This document shows positions 28,800-38,150 of a stretch of DNA of 64,000 bases, piece by piece. The position numbers were made by a program, and so were the translations under genes. The notes beneath the pieces are model-generated. The model was not told the DNA's origin. It saw only the letters and a program-made list of their open reading frames with translations, and made no database searches. Source of the DNA: UBA1731 sp964567665 (GTDB lineage Bacteria; Verrucomicrobiota; Kiritimatiellia; RFP12; UBA1067). The stretch covers positions 23,757-87,756 of the forward strand of contig CAZMNN010000006.1 in the NCBI GenBank assembly GCA_964567665.1. The letters run 5' to 3'. Numbering within the stretch: position 1 is the first letter of the stretch; the number at the start of each line of letters is the position of its first letter.

Positions 28800-30485
28800 T
28801 CAGCGCTGCAGTCGCCGGGCGATGGTGCGGTCTTCAAGCCATTCATCGCGAAGCGTCGCGTCCGCCGACGGCACGGCGTTGAGATCGAACTGATACAGCG
28901 ACTCGAACGCCTTTTTGCCGGAAAGGCCCTGAAGGGAAAACACCAGCTTCCCGACTGACGCCGGACAGCGCCCGCGCAGTTCGACAGTCCTGCCGCGATA
29001 GAGGTTCTTCAGGAGATGCGGATACGTCTCCGCCTTGGTGTCGGCCGCGAACGCCACCCGGATATCGGTAAGCACGGGATCGCGGAAAGCCGTGGCGAGA
29101 GCTTCGAGGTTGCGCCCCGAATTGAACCTGAACCCGCTGTGGATGAACGATTCACCTCGGTTGCCGCGTGTGAGGATTTCAATCAGCTCCCTGTTGGCCT
29201 CCTTCTTCACGCCGTACATGTAGACCGAAACGAGACCGTCGTTGAGTTTCGTGAAGCGCGACAGTATCTCTGCGGTGTCGCTCACTCCGGAGTTGGCGTC
29301 GCCGTCCGTCACGACAAGCGCGATCAGCGGACGCGACGGATCGCGAGGAAGCGTGAGGACGGAGCGGATCACGGAGAACACATCCGTCCTTCCGTGCGCC
29401 GTGAGCCGTGAAAGCCATCTGTCCGCCGCCTCGAACGAGGGGGCGTCGCACTCGCGCCATTCGCGGAATGCGTACGAGAAGCGGTTCCTGAACGCGACGA
29501 GGTTGAACCTGTCGCCGGAGTTCAGGCAGGAGCGCAAAATGGACTTGGCGACTTCACGGCAGTTCTTGAGACGATCCTTTCCGATCGAGCCGGAGGCGTC
29601 AATCAGTATAACGGCATCCTTCGGAACGACAGGCAGGGCTTCAACTCCTGTCTTGGGGACGAACGTCACCTTGAAGTAGCACCACGCGGCATCCGCCGGA
29701 TCCACATACGTCACGATGCCGCAGCTTACCGCGCTTTCCGCAGGGGCGGCGTCCGGCACGGAAAGAAGCTGCCGCACAGCGGCCTTCTCCTTTTCGACAA
29801 AGCTCTCGTTGACCTCCTCCATCACCCGGTTGTCGAACTTGAACTCCACCTTCGGGGCATCGGCCGCAGACCCAAGCCCGGCCATCGTCTTCACGCCCGC
29901 ACCGTCGCCACCGACATCTGCAAGGGAGAACGCAGGTTCAGGCGCGGCGATTCCCGGCGCAGGCATGAACGAATCCATCTCGGCAGGCGCAGCGGCGGGA
30001 ACAGCGAGCATCGCCGCAGGCACCGCCGATGCACGCGGGTACGCATCCGGCGAAACGGTGAATCCGGTATCGCGGATCGCCGCCGCATCCGGAAGGGACG
30101 GACGTGGAAGCTCCGCCGGAGCGTCCACCGGGCCGCTGATCACCTCAGGCATCGCCACCGCCGGAACAGCCGCCGGAACATCTGCGGCATGGACCGCCGA
30201 CGGTGCGCCCTCCGCCCCTCCGACGCGCCCGACGTCCGGGGCTTCGCGTGGCGCAGGAACGTCAGCCGCCGGTTTCGTTCTCGTCCTTTCCTTGAACGGG
30301 TCGCCTTCAAAGCGCTTGACCGACATCGGCGGACGATGTGTGCGCACAGCCTCCATGCCCGCCGAACCCGTGTGGCTCATCACGCGAGGCGCAGCGAAGA
30401 ACATCAGCGCTCCATGCAGCACGAGCGACACTGCAACGGCGGCAAGCACGAGATCGCCATGGTCGGAACTACTCTTCATCGCCAA
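28800..30485 (-). CDS. Membrane-anchored VWA-domain protein
   Basis: The 561-residue protein has one N-terminal helix (LVLAAVAVSLVLHGALMFF, TonB-like in position), a long Pro/Ala-rich linker to about residue 230, then a von Willebrand factor A domain. The metal-ion-dependent site reads LIDASGSIG near residue 293, with later VVTDGDAN. The C-terminal quarter is a beta-rich region. It is last in a four-gene operon and overlaps the TPR gene by 17 nt. VWA and TPR proteins often work together as scaffolds in the envelope; no specific function can be given. Confidence 0.82.
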   Translation of the reverse strand: MAMKSSSDHGDLVLAAVAVSLVLHGALMFFAAPRVMSHTGSAGMEAVRTHRPPMSVKRFEGDPFKERTRTKPAADVPAPREAPDVGRVGGAEGAPSAVHAADVPAAVPAVAMPEVISGPVDAPAELPRPSLPDAAAIRDTGFTVSPDAYPRASAVPAAMLAVPAAAPAEMDSFMPAPGIAAPEPAFSLADVGGDGAGVKTMAGLGSAADAPKVEFKFDNRVMEEVNESFVEKEKAAVRQLLSVPDAAPAESAVSCGIVTYVDPADAAWCYFKVTFVPKTGVEALPVVPKDAVILIDASGSIGKDRLKNCREVAKSILRSCLNSGDRFNLVAFRNRFSYAFREWRECDAPSFEAADRWLSRLTAHGRTDVFSVIRSVLTLPRDPSRPLIALVVTDGDANSGVSDTAEILSRFTKLNDGLVSVYMYGVKKEANRELIEILTRGNRGESFIHSGFRFNSGRNLEALATAFRDPVLTDIRVAFAADTKAETYPHLLKNLYRGRTVELRGRCPASVGKLVFSLQGLSGKKAFESLYQFDLNAVPSADATLRDEWLEDRTIARRLQR

Positions 30486-32253
30486 ACAGCTCCTTCAGAA
30501 CGGTTTCGTAACCCTTCGCCTTCAACGCCTCGCCCTTTGCGCGACATACGTCGGCAAGCGCCCGGTAGGCCTTGGCCCGCACCTTCATGCCGTCCGGCCC
30601 TGCATTCCGCGAAACCGCATCGGCAAGCGTCCTCTCCGCCGCATCGTATTCGCCCTTCCGGCTTTCGAGCAGACCGAGCGCAAGCGCTGCCGACGCGCCC
30701 TCCGCAGTGTCGGCCTTCACGGAGAATGCACGGCGGTATGCGGCCATCGCCTCATCGTACCGCGCCAGCCCCTCAAGCGCCTGCCCCTCGTACGCGGCGG
30801 CGACCTGCACGAACGACGGATCCCCGGAACGCGCCGCAAGCGCACGGGCGCCGGTGAGCGTCGCCTGCCATTCGCCGCATCCGGCAAGCAGCTTCACCAC
30901 GGCGGCGAGATGCGCGGCGGACATACGTTCGGAAGCCCCCTTCGACAGCAGCTCCACGTAGCGCTTCGCCGCCTCGTCCGTCCGCCCCGCCTGCGCATCG
31001 GAATCCGCAATGATGAGATTCGCCTCCCTCGACTGGTCGAGCGACAGACCTGACGCAAGAGCCTCCTTCAGCCTCGCGACACCCTCTTCACCGTGTCCGA
31101 GGCGGACAGCCGCGATTCCGCGCCAATACAGAGCCTCGTTCCGGCGCGGCAGATTCGGAAACCGCTTCAGCGTCTCGTCAAGGGCCAATTCGCCGGCCGC
31201 CCAGTTCTCACGGCGAAGATCGGCGAGTGCGTTCGCGAAAAGCGCCTCCCCAGTCGCCGGATCGTCCGGCCAGCGCTTTGCGATGCGGGCATACTCAGCA
31301 CGGGCCTCATCCGCCGCATCCGCCCTTTCATGCGCCCATGCAAGGCGCAAGGCGTCCGCCGGCTTGTCCGACAGCGTCGCGGCCTGCTTCGCCGCCTGCA
31401 CCGCCGCCGCCCAATCGCCACCCTTCACGGCGGCGTCGAAACGCGCCCGCTGCACCGGCAGCTCCGCAGCGGCGCGGTGCTTCCCCTGCGGATGCGCCTC
31501 GACGTACTTTGCGAACTCCGCAAGCCCCTGCTCGCGCTTGTCTATCGCCATCAACGCCGCGCCGCGCAGATACGCAAGGTCGTCTGAGGTAGAATCGCCG
31601 CAGGCCTCAAGGCAATCCGTGTATCTGCCGGAAAGGAATGCGCTCCAGGCGAGCGGCACACGGGCATCGGCGGCGCGTTTCCCGTCCGGATGCTCCTTCA
31701 CGAGACGCCCGAAAAGGATCGCCGCCTCCTTCCAGCGTCTGTCTCCGTACGCAAGCAGCGCGGCGACGTAGGTCGCCTCCTCGGCGACGGACTTCCTCTG
31801 AGACATGGAAAGCTCCAGGAACAGACCCGTCGCCTCGCGCCTGTCCGCCTTGCTGTCGCTCTTCGCCAGGATCAGCGCCCGCTTCAGCTGCGCCAGCACT
31901 GCGCAGCTTCCCTTAGGATCCGTCTTCTCGCTCTCAAGGAACATGGCGGCATCGTTCCTTGCGCTCGCCACGCGATAGAGCGCAACTGCCCGCATCGGCT
32001 TCGGTATGTCCTTCCGAAGAAGCCCCTCGTAGATCGGCAGAGCCTCTTCGCCCTTGCCGAGCGACTGGGAGCACTCCGCCATCCTGAACTCGATCTCCGC
32101 CGCATTGACCGTCTTCTCCGACTTCAGTGCGGCATACTCCTTCGCCGCCTCCGCGTACAGCCCCTTGGCGTACATCTTGTCCGCCATCTGCAGCCTGTCG
32201 GCGGGAGCCAGGGCCAGCGCGGCGGCGAAGAGCATGGAGAGCGGAGACGTCAT
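30469..32253 (-). CDS. Exported TPR-repeat protein
   Basis: The 594-residue protein begins with a signal-like stretch (MTSPLSMLFAAALALAPA) and consists of many helical pairs rich in Ala and Leu. Typical TPR signatures include YAKGLYAEAAKEYAAL and YDEAMAAYRRAF. It probably acts as a periplasmic scaffold, like the TPR partners of VWA proteins. The ATG at 32253 overlaps the metX-metW stop (ATGA), and its own end overlaps the VWA gene. The frame extending to 32496 is rejected because it lies inside metX-metW. Confidence 0.82.
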   Translation of the reverse strand: MTSPLSMLFAAALALAPADRLQMADKMYAKGLYAEAAKEYAALKSEKTVNAAEIEFRMAECSQSLGKGEEALPIYEGLLRKDIPKPMRAVALYRVASARNDAAMFLESEKTDPKGSCAVLAQLKRALILAKSDSKADRREATGLFLELSMSQRKSVAEEATYVAALLAYGDRRWKEAAILFGRLVKEHPDGKRAADARVPLAWSAFLSGRYTDCLEACGDSTSDDLAYLRGAALMAIDKREQGLAEFAKYVEAHPQGKHRAAAELPVQRARFDAAVKGGDWAAAVQAAKQAATLSDKPADALRLAWAHERADAADEARAEYARIAKRWPDDPATGEALFANALADLRRENWAAGELALDETLKRFPNLPRRNEALYWRGIAAVRLGHGEEGVARLKEALASGLSLDQSREANLIIADSDAQAGRTDEAAKRYVELLSKGASERMSAAHLAAVVKLLAGCGEWQATLTGARALAARSGDPSFVQVAAAYEGQALEGLARYDEAMAAYRRAFSVKADTAEGASAALALGLLESRKGEYDAAERTLADAVSRNAGPDGMKVRAKAYRALADVCRAKGEALKAKGYETVLKELFGDEE

Positions 32254-34118
32254 GCGGACACCGCCCCTCCGCCCGCCGCAGCGGACTTTGCGCCGACGTC
32301 TCCGGCCGGGCGCTTCTTCGCTATGCGGGCGATTATGCGAGACGCTCCAAGATTCTTCAGTCCAAGCGCAAGAAGGAGCTTTCCGACGGGATGACGGGAC
32401 TCGGCCCTCAGCTCCAATATCTCGATCCCCTCCTTTTCGCACAGGCTGCGGAAATCGTTGAGGGTTATGAGATGGATGTTTGGCGTGTCGTACCACTGGA
32501 ACGGCAGCTGCTTCGAGATCGGGAGATGTCCGCCAAGGCCGAGCGTAAGACGTATCCGGTACGCGGCGAAGTTCGGGAACGAGACGATCGCCTCGTCCGC
32601 AAGACGCAGAGCCTCATGCAGAAGACCTCGCGGATTCTTCACCACCTGCAGCGTCTCGGAGCAGATGGCCATGTCGTAGTGTCCGTCCGGCACGAGCGAT
32701 ATGCCTTCGTCCGCATCCTCCCACAGCAGCGTGTTTCCGTCCGCAACGGCCTCCTCGAACTCCGTCACGTCGATTTCCACGCCGTCGCCGGTGACGTTGC
32801 GCCTCTTCTTGAGCACGTTGAGCAGCGTTCCGTCGCCGCAACCGATGTCTATCACGTGAGAGCCGTCGCGCACCATGGACAGCACCGCCGCGTACTGGCG
32901 CTCCTGCGCCGGGGTGACGTCGGGCTTGCGCGTTCCGAGGAATCCGCCGACAAGGCGCGAGAGGTCGTCGATGTGCGTGAGAAACGCATCGTGTCCCGTG
33001 CCAATCTCAAGGTGGCAGTAGCTGACCTCCTTGCCGCCGCGTATGAGCGACTCCACGATGTCGCGGGACTGCCAGTCGGCGAACAGGACGTCGCCGGAGA
33101 GCGACACGACGAGCGTCTTGCACGTCACGCGGGCGCAGGCGGCGTCAAGCGATCCGCCGTACGGGGCGCTTGCGTCGAAAAGATCCATTGATCGCGTTAT
33201 GTGCAGATAGCTGTTGGCGTCAAAGCGCTTGAGGAACTTGTCCGCCTGATACACGAGGTAGCTCTCTATCTGGAAGAACGTGCGGAAGTCGCGTACGCGC
33301 CTGTCCTGCATCTCCTTGGATTCCTCAAGCCAGTTCCTCTGGAGTTCACGGTGGAACTTCTCCTGCAGAAGTTCGCGGGAGAGGTATGTGATGTGCGCAA
33401 GCTGACGCGCCGAGGCGAGGCCGCGCTTGGGGCCGCGCCCGTCGCCGATCTCGTAGTAGTCGCCGTTGTGCCAGTCCGGATCGTCCGTGATTGCGCTGCG
33501 CCCAACCACGTCGTAGGCGAGAGCCTGTGTGTTGAGTGAAGCGGACGATGCGATCACGCAGGCGCGATCCGTCTCGCCCGGACACCGCGTGATCCAGTCC
33601 ATCACCTGCATTCCGCCGTAGCTTCCGCCTATCAGCGCAGCGAGATGCTTCACGCCGAGCTGCGCAAGCAGCATCCTGTAGACGTCCACGGCGTCCGAAA
33701 AGTCGTAGCGCGGGAACAAGCTGCCGTACGGCTTGCCCGTATCCGGGTTGATCGACGACGGCCCGGTTGTTCCGCTGCATCCGCCGAGGACGTTCGCGCA
33801 TATCACGTGGTAGCGGTTCGTATCTATTGCCCGGCCGGGACCGACCATGCCCTCCCACCAGCCGCTCGGCTTCGTCTCGCCGGGACGCACCCCGGCCACA
33901 TGGGCATCGCCGGTGAGGGCGTGGCAGATGAACACCACGTTGTCCCGCTCCGGTCGGATTGCCCCGCATTCCTCGTACGCGACGTCAATCTGCTTCAGCA
34001 CCGCACCGGTGCGAAGCCTGAACCCGCCTTCCGGAAGCGCAAGCCGGAGACTCTTCGCCTCGACAACGCCTACGCCGCCGCCATGTCCATCCTTGTCCAT
34101 TGTCGTTATTCCGTCCAT
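32250..34118 (-). CDS. metX: Homoserine O-acetyltransferase (MetX) fused to MetW methyltransferase-like domain
   Basis: The 622-residue product joins two methionine-pathway proteins. Residues 1 to about 395 are an alpha/beta hydrolase of the MetX family: TGDAHVAG, the nucleophile elbow GGSYGGMQ (Ser near 165) and the C-terminal GHDAFL (His near 374). Residues about 410-590 match MetW: a SAM-binding VIDIGCGDGTLL, CSETLQVVKNP, and PFQWYDTPNIH. MetX acetylates homoserine for direct sulfhydrylation; MetW is usually a separate gene next to metX. A shorter start at 34100 is possible; 34118 overlaps the esterase gene by 13 nt. Confidence 0.9.
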   Translation of the reverse strand: MDGITTMDKDGHGGGVGVVEAKSLRLALPEGGFRLRTGAVLKQIDVAYEECGAIRPERDNVVFICHALTGDAHVAGVRPGETKPSGWWEGMVGPGRAIDTNRYHVICANVLGGCSGTTGPSSINPDTGKPYGSLFPRYDFSDAVDVYRMLLAQLGVKHLAALIGGSYGGMQVMDWITRCPGETDRACVIASSASLNTQALAYDVVGRSAITDDPDWHNGDYYEIGDGRGPKRGLASARQLAHITYLSRELLQEKFHRELQRNWLEESKEMQDRRVRDFRTFFQIESYLVYQADKFLKRFDANSYLHITRSMDLFDASAPYGGSLDAACARVTCKTLVVSLSGDVLFADWQSRDIVESLIRGGKEVSYCHLEIGTGHDAFLTHIDDLSRLVGGFLGTRKPDVTPAQERQYAAVLSMVRDGSHVIDIGCGDGTLLNVLKKRRNVTGDGVEIDVTEFEEAVADGNTLLWEDADEGISLVPDGHYDMAICSETLQVVKNPRGLLHEALRLADEAIVSFPNFAAYRIRLTLGLGGHLPISKQLPFQWYDTPNIHLITLNDFRSLCEKEGIEILELRAESRHPVGKLLLALGLKNLGASRIIARIAKKRPAGDVGAKSAAAGGGAVSA

Positions 34119-35473
34119 CCGTTGTCCGTCAGCGAAAACGCCTGATGCTTCTCCGGCGGCACATACCCGTGCGTGGAGCCTTGCACCCAGTTTATCTTCT
34201 TCGCGCAGGGAATGTTGTTGTAAAGTATCGCCACTCCGCTCGGCGGACAGCAGTAGTCGCCAAGCCCGGCGCGGGTGATCTCCACGCGGCAGTTCTTCGA
34301 TATGCGCTTCGCGAGGTTCACCGGGTCATAGTAGCGGAGAGCCGGCGTCTCGTGGATGTACCAGCCGTCGATTACGCGCTTCAGCGTGTCGCGTCCGCCG
34401 ATGTCGCAGTTCCACGGAATGGACGGCTTCGCGAGAGAGACGTCCTTGTCAAGCCCGGCCGCCCATATGGACTGCATTCCGCCCATCGAGCCGCCGCTGA
34501 CCTCCAGGTTCTTTCCGTCCCATTCGGGAAGCGTCTTGAGCCATTCCAGCAACCGCATTATCCTGTACGTGTAGCCGCTGAAATAGCATGTCTCCGGATC
34601 TGCGTTCTGCTTGTCGTCGAACCCGAAGGTGCGTCCGCCTGAGCATATCGACCGGAAGAACTCGTCGTAGTATTCCGGTTCGCGTCCCAGCTCGTAGCCG
34701 TGCGGAGAGAAGTTGAAGCATATGCGGCTGCCGGAGACGATCGGCGCCACGACGTGTCCCTTGTTGGGATAGCTGTGCCCGTATCCGTGGAACCCCACGC
34801 TGATCGGATATTTCCCAGGCTTCTTCGGAATGGAAAGGTAGCCTGTTGACGGACGCGGCCCCGCACACTTTATGGACACTGCGAACACGTTGGCGTCCTT
34901 GGCGTAGTCCTTCAGCTCCTTGCGCTCCGCCTCAAGCGGCACCTTCGCAAGACGTGCCCGCCGCCGCGCCCAGAACGCATCGAAGTCAGCCGGCTCAGGC
35001 ACGCTCTGCAACGTAGACACGTCCACGCCCGCGCTGCCGTCGAAGAACACGCGCTTGTCCATCCGCTCAAACGCATTGAGCGCCCTCTTACCCTCCGGCG
35101 TGTTCGGATCGCCACGGAAGCTCTTGCGGTAGGACTTGCCGTCCTTGTCCACAACCTCCGCGAGAAGGCGCACGAAACCGGGCTTGTCGAGCTTCGTCTT
35201 GACGACGAGCGGTTCGGTCAGGGAAGCCGGAACCTTGCCGCGCTCCACGATGCCGTCGTCGCCATGACGGATCCATGACACGAAATACGTATCTTTCGGG
35301 AGCGGCTTTGCGCCCTGAAGGCGGAGCGTGAACACGATAGGCTCGCCCGGCCTGTAGTCTATGGCACGTTCCTTGTCGGTATCGCCGTGCAGCACGGCCT
35401 CATCCAGTTCCCCGGCGGCAAACGCCGCAAACGATGCGGCAAACGCCGCCGCAAAAACAGCAAACATCCTCAT
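34106..35473 (-). CDS. Secreted acetylxylan esterase-like (CE7) protein
   Basis: The 455-residue protein has a signal peptide (MRMFAVFAAAFAASFAAFAAG) and an N-terminal beta domain. An alpha/beta hydrolase of the AXE1/cephalosporin-C deacetylase type follows: SVGFHGYGHSY for the oxyanion region, GGSMGGMQ with nucleophile Ser near residue 328, and a C-terminal STHGYVPP carrying His. It likely removes acetyl groups from plant or mucin glycans outside the cytoplasm. It heads the operon that continues into metX-metW, the TPR gene and the VWA gene. The nnrD gene diverges 75 nt away. Confidence 0.85.
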   Translation of the reverse strand: MRMFAVFAAAFAASFAAFAAGELDEAVLHGDTDKERAIDYRPGEPIVFTLRLQGAKPLPKDTYFVSWIRHGDDGIVERGKVPASLTEPLVVKTKLDKPGFVRLLAEVVDKDGKSYRKSFRGDPNTPEGKRALNAFERMDKRVFFDGSAGVDVSTLQSVPEPADFDAFWARRRARLAKVPLEAERKELKDYAKDANVFAVSIKCAGPRPSTGYLSIPKKPGKYPISVGFHGYGHSYPNKGHVVAPIVSGSRICFNFSPHGYELGREPEYYDEFFRSICSGGRTFGFDDKQNADPETCYFSGYTYRIMRLLEWLKTLPEWDGKNLEVSGGSMGGMQSIWAAGLDKDVSLAKPSIPWNCDIGGRDTLKRVIDGWYIHETPALRYYDPVNLAKRISKNCRVEITRAGLGDYCCPPSGVAILYNNIPCAKKINWVQGSTHGYVPPEKHQAFSLTDNGWTE

Positions 35474-35532
35474 GTCCGGTTCTCCCCTTTCCTTTTAAGG
35501 CGCATAGAATAGCACATTCCGCGTCTTTTTGC

Positions 35533-35548
35533 TATACTCTACAGCCGT
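35533..35548 (+). promoter_or_regulatory. nnrD promoter, near-leaderless
   Basis: TATACT at 35533-35538 after a T5 run lies 10 nt before the ATG at 35549, giving a leader of about 4 nt. A weaker TATTCT (35511-35506, minus strand) may serve the divergent esterase gene. Confidence 0.4.
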
Positions 35549-36394
35549 ATGCAGATACCCGAATCAATTTGCGGGGCTTTTCCGCGAAGACCCGTCGACT
35601 CGAACAAGTATTCCGTCGGAACCGTCACCGTCGTCGGCGGCTCAAGCCATTTCATCCACGCACCGGTGATATGCGGACTTGGCGCCCGCGCCGCCGGAGC
35701 CGGACTTGTGCACCTCGTGGTGCCGGATGCCTCGCGCATTGCAGCCGGTTCGCTTGTGCCGGAGGCCACGTTCATGAAGCAGACCGCCACTTGCGTTCCG
35801 CCACGCGCCGACACCACCGTGATCGGCATGGGACTTGGCGTGACGCAGACTGCGGAGATGCTCGTCTCCCGTCTGCTCTCAGGCTCCAAGGGGCGCTTCG
35901 TGCTTGATGCCGACGCCCTCACGATCCTCTCCAACTGGTACGCCAAAAAGCCGATAAACCTCCCAGTGATAGAGGGGCAGTCGCTGATCCTCACGCCACA
36001 CGCCGGCGAGGCCGCAAGGCTGCTGGCCTGCACGGCAGACGACATTCTCGCCGACCGCGCATCCGCCGCGAAACGCATTATGGAGCGCTACCACGCAATC
36101 TGCGTGCTCAAGGGCGCACACACCATCGTAACCGAACCTGGCGGACGCACCTTCGTGTGCGACGCCGGAAATCCGTTCATGGCGATGGGCGGAATGGGAG
36201 ACCTGCTTTCGGGCGTAATCGCCGCCCGCTGGGCATACGTCAAGGACGCCTACCTCGCCGCCTGCTCGGCGGTATGGCTGCACGCCGCCGCTTCGGACGC
36301 AATAGTGAACGCCGATGTGCCGGGAGATCCGTCGATCGTCAACACGGCCGCGAAGATCGGATCGCTGCGCGTCGCGATAGAGCGAACACGGTGA
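35549..36394 (+). CDS. nnrD: ADP/ATP-dependent NAD(P)H-hydrate dehydratase
   Basis: The 281-residue protein is a ribokinase-like NAD(P)H-hydrate repair enzyme. It has the N-terminal TVTVVGGSSHFIHAPVI segment, VLDADALT, TPHAGEAARLL, and the catalytic/nucleotide-binding GNPFMAMGGMGDLLSGVI. It restores damaged NAD(P)H hydrates. The NnrE epimerase domain found in bifunctional homologs is absent here and is not seen elsewhere in the window. Confidence 0.9.
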   Translation: MQIPESICGAFPRRPVDSNKYSVGTVTVVGGSSHFIHAPVICGLGARAAGAGLVHLVVPDASRIAAGSLVPEATFMKQTATCVPPRADTTVIGMGLGVTQTAEMLVSRLLSGSKGRFVLDADALTILSNWYAKKPINLPVIEGQSLILTPHAGEAARLLACTADDILADRASAAKRIMERYHAICVLKGAHTIVTEPGGRTFVCDAGNPFMAMGGMGDLLSGVIAARWAYVKDAYLAACSAVWLHAAASDAIVNADVPGDPSIVNTAAKIGSLRVAIERTR

Positions 36395-36397
36395 CGA

Positions 36398-36413
36398 AGC
36401 GGCTCGCGCCGCT
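36398..36413. terminator. Possible bidirectional hairpin between convergent genes
   Basis: AGCGGC-TCGC-GCCGCT forms a 6-bp stem between the nnrD stop (36394) and the end of the kinase gene (36413). No T-run follows on either strand, so a terminator role is uncertain. Confidence 0.25.
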
Positions 36414-37378
36414 CACGAATAGTCGAACCGCGAGCCGCCGATGGATTCACGGAGAATGGAGTCTGCGGGAATCGCCGAGGTGTCGTCCACCGCCGTCACC
36501 GTCTCAAGCACTGCAAGGAGACGGCGTATCTCCGCGTTTTCGCGTCCGCCGAGATACGGCACCGACTTCAGAACAGGCTCAAGCACGGGCTTCATCACGG
36601 CGAGTTCGTAGTCGAGCGACGTGCTGAAGACGAAGTCGGCGAACCCCCTATACGGATTTATCCAGCGCATCTCCCCTGCGGAGACCTTCTCCCACATGAG
36701 TATCGTCTTCTCCGGCGACATGTCGCGATACGTCTTGTCGCGGACAATGCGCCGCATCAGCCTTGTGTCCTCGTAGTAGAGCCAGCCGCCCTTGTCTGCC
36801 ACAAGCTGCGAAAGGGTGTTGAGATACACGCGGAACTTGAGTTCGTCGCCGATACCCTCGGTGAGTAGCGGATTCAACGCGTGAATCCCCTCCAAAACCA
36901 CAACGACATTCGGCGGCGGAACGAAGATGTCGCTGTCGTCATACCCCTCATGGCGCGTGAAATCGAACTTGCGTCTGCGGAACGGCTCGCCGGAGAGCAG
37001 CCTCAGAAGATCCTCACGGAGACGGACGCGGTCTACCGCCTCGAAATGCTCGTAGTCCAGATTCCCTTCGCTGTCGCGGGGATTGCGCCTGTCGCCAACA
37101 AAGTAGTCGTCGGTCGATATGCGCATCGCGTTAAGTCCGTTCGCCTTCAGAGCCGCACACAGCCGGATTGCCGTCGTTGTCTTGCCGGCGGCGGACGGCC
37201 CGGACGCAAGCACGATCCGCACCGACGGCGCCCTCGACGCAACCAGCTCCGCCATCCTGGCGATGCGGGCGGCATGATGCCGCTCTCCACCGGCAATCAC
37301 CTCCGATATCCTGCCGGATGCAATCGCTTCATCCAGTTCCGATACGCTGCGCAAATGAGAAAACCGCTCGTCCGTCAT
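36413..37378 (-). CDS. Uridine kinase/phosphoribulokinase-like P-loop kinase
   Basis: The 321-residue protein has a P-loop GPSAAGKTT at 60-68, ISTDDYFVG, and VVVLEGIHALNP, all typical of the uridine kinase/PRK family. The C-terminal part includes RLMRRIVRDKTYR. Larger homologs carry a fused N-terminal TGS-like domain; here only about 55 residues precede the P-loop. The start at 37378 (MTDERFSHL) overlaps trmJ by 4 nt (ATGA). The acceptor substrate is probably a nucleoside but is not certain. Confidence 0.8.
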   Translation of the reverse strand: MTDERFSHLRSVSELDEAIASGRISEVIAGGERHHAARIARMAELVASRAPSVRIVLASGPSAAGKTTTAIRLCAALKANGLNAMRISTDDYFVGDRRNPRDSEGNLDYEHFEAVDRVRLREDLLRLLSGEPFRRRKFDFTRHEGYDDSDIFVPPPNVVVVLEGIHALNPLLTEGIGDELKFRVYLNTLSQLVADKGGWLYYEDTRLMRRIVRDKTYRDMSPEKTILMWEKVSAGEMRWINPYRGFADFVFSTSLDYELAVMKPVLEPVLKSVPYLGGRENAEIRRLLAVLETVTAVDDTSAIPADSILRESIGGSRFDYS

Positions 37379-38142
37379 CTCTCGAACTCCGCCGAAGTCC
37401 TTCTTCCGCCGTCGAGCAGCGGATGCCTGTGCGCCCACACCGCCTGACGCGCAACGCCGAGCAGAAGCGCGGCATCGTCCTTTGTGACCACGCCACGCGA
37501 GAACACGCGATGTATGCCCTGCATCATGTGATCCGCCTTCTGCTCGTCCATGTAGCCGATGTCCTCAAGCATCTCGCGCCACATCTTCATGAGCTGCATC
37601 TTCTGTCCCTGCGGCGCAGGTGGAGCCTTCTCGTGCGGCGGCTGGTAGCGTCCCGTCGCCGTGAAAAGCTCATAGCACGTTATCAGGACGGCCTGCGAGA
37701 GGTTGATCGACGTGTAGCCCTCGTCCACCGGAATCCTGATCAGGTGGGTGCACTGGGCGATCTCCTCGTTGAGCAGCCCTTTGTCCTCACGCCCGAACAC
37801 GATCGCGACGGGGCCTGTGGACGCAAGCGCAAGGATGTCCGCCGCGCAGTCGCGAGGCGCCTTCACGTGCTGACGGTAGAGACCGCCTCGCGCCGTGGTG
37901 CCGACCACCGCCACGCAGTCCGCCACCGCCTCCTCGAACGTGGCGAACTCCTCGCGCCGCTCAATCAGGTCTGTTGCGTGGACGGCGAGACGGTTGCCCT
38001 CCTCCCAGTCGTTCTGGAGATTCGGTGCGGCAAGACGAAGATGCCGGATGCCCATGTTGGCCATTGCGCGGCACGCGCTGCCGACGTTGCCGGTGTAGAG
38101 CGTACCCACAAGCACAATGCGTATGTTTTCAAGCGGATTCAT
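37375..38142 (-). CDS. trmJ: tRNA 2'-O-methyltransferase of the TrmJ family
   Basis: The 255-residue protein is a SPOUT methyltransferase. It has IRIVLVGTLYTGNVGSACRAM at the start, and the knot signatures VAIVFGREDKGL and YTSINLSQAV. TrmJ methylates the ribose at position 32 of tRNAs. I prefer the ATG at 38142 (MNPLENI), matching family N-termini; a GTG at 38154 overlapping the previous stop is possible. Confidence 0.88.
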   Translation of the reverse strand: MNPLENIRIVLVGTLYTGNVGSACRAMANMGIRHLRLAAPNLQNDWEEGNRLAVHATDLIERREEFATFEEAVADCVAVVGTTARGGLYRQHVKAPRDCAADILALASTGPVAIVFGREDKGLLNEEIAQCTHLIRIPVDEGYTSINLSQAVLITCYELFTATGRYQPPHEKAPPAPQGQKMQLMKMWREMLEDIGYMDEQKADHMMQGIHRVFSRGVVTKDDAALLLGVARQAVWAHRHPLLDGGRRTSAEFER

Positions 38143-38150
38143 TGCGCAAA

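Noticed and set aside
36398..36413. Strong rho-independent terminator
   Set aside because: The stem lacks a following T-run on both strands; kept only as a weak candidate.
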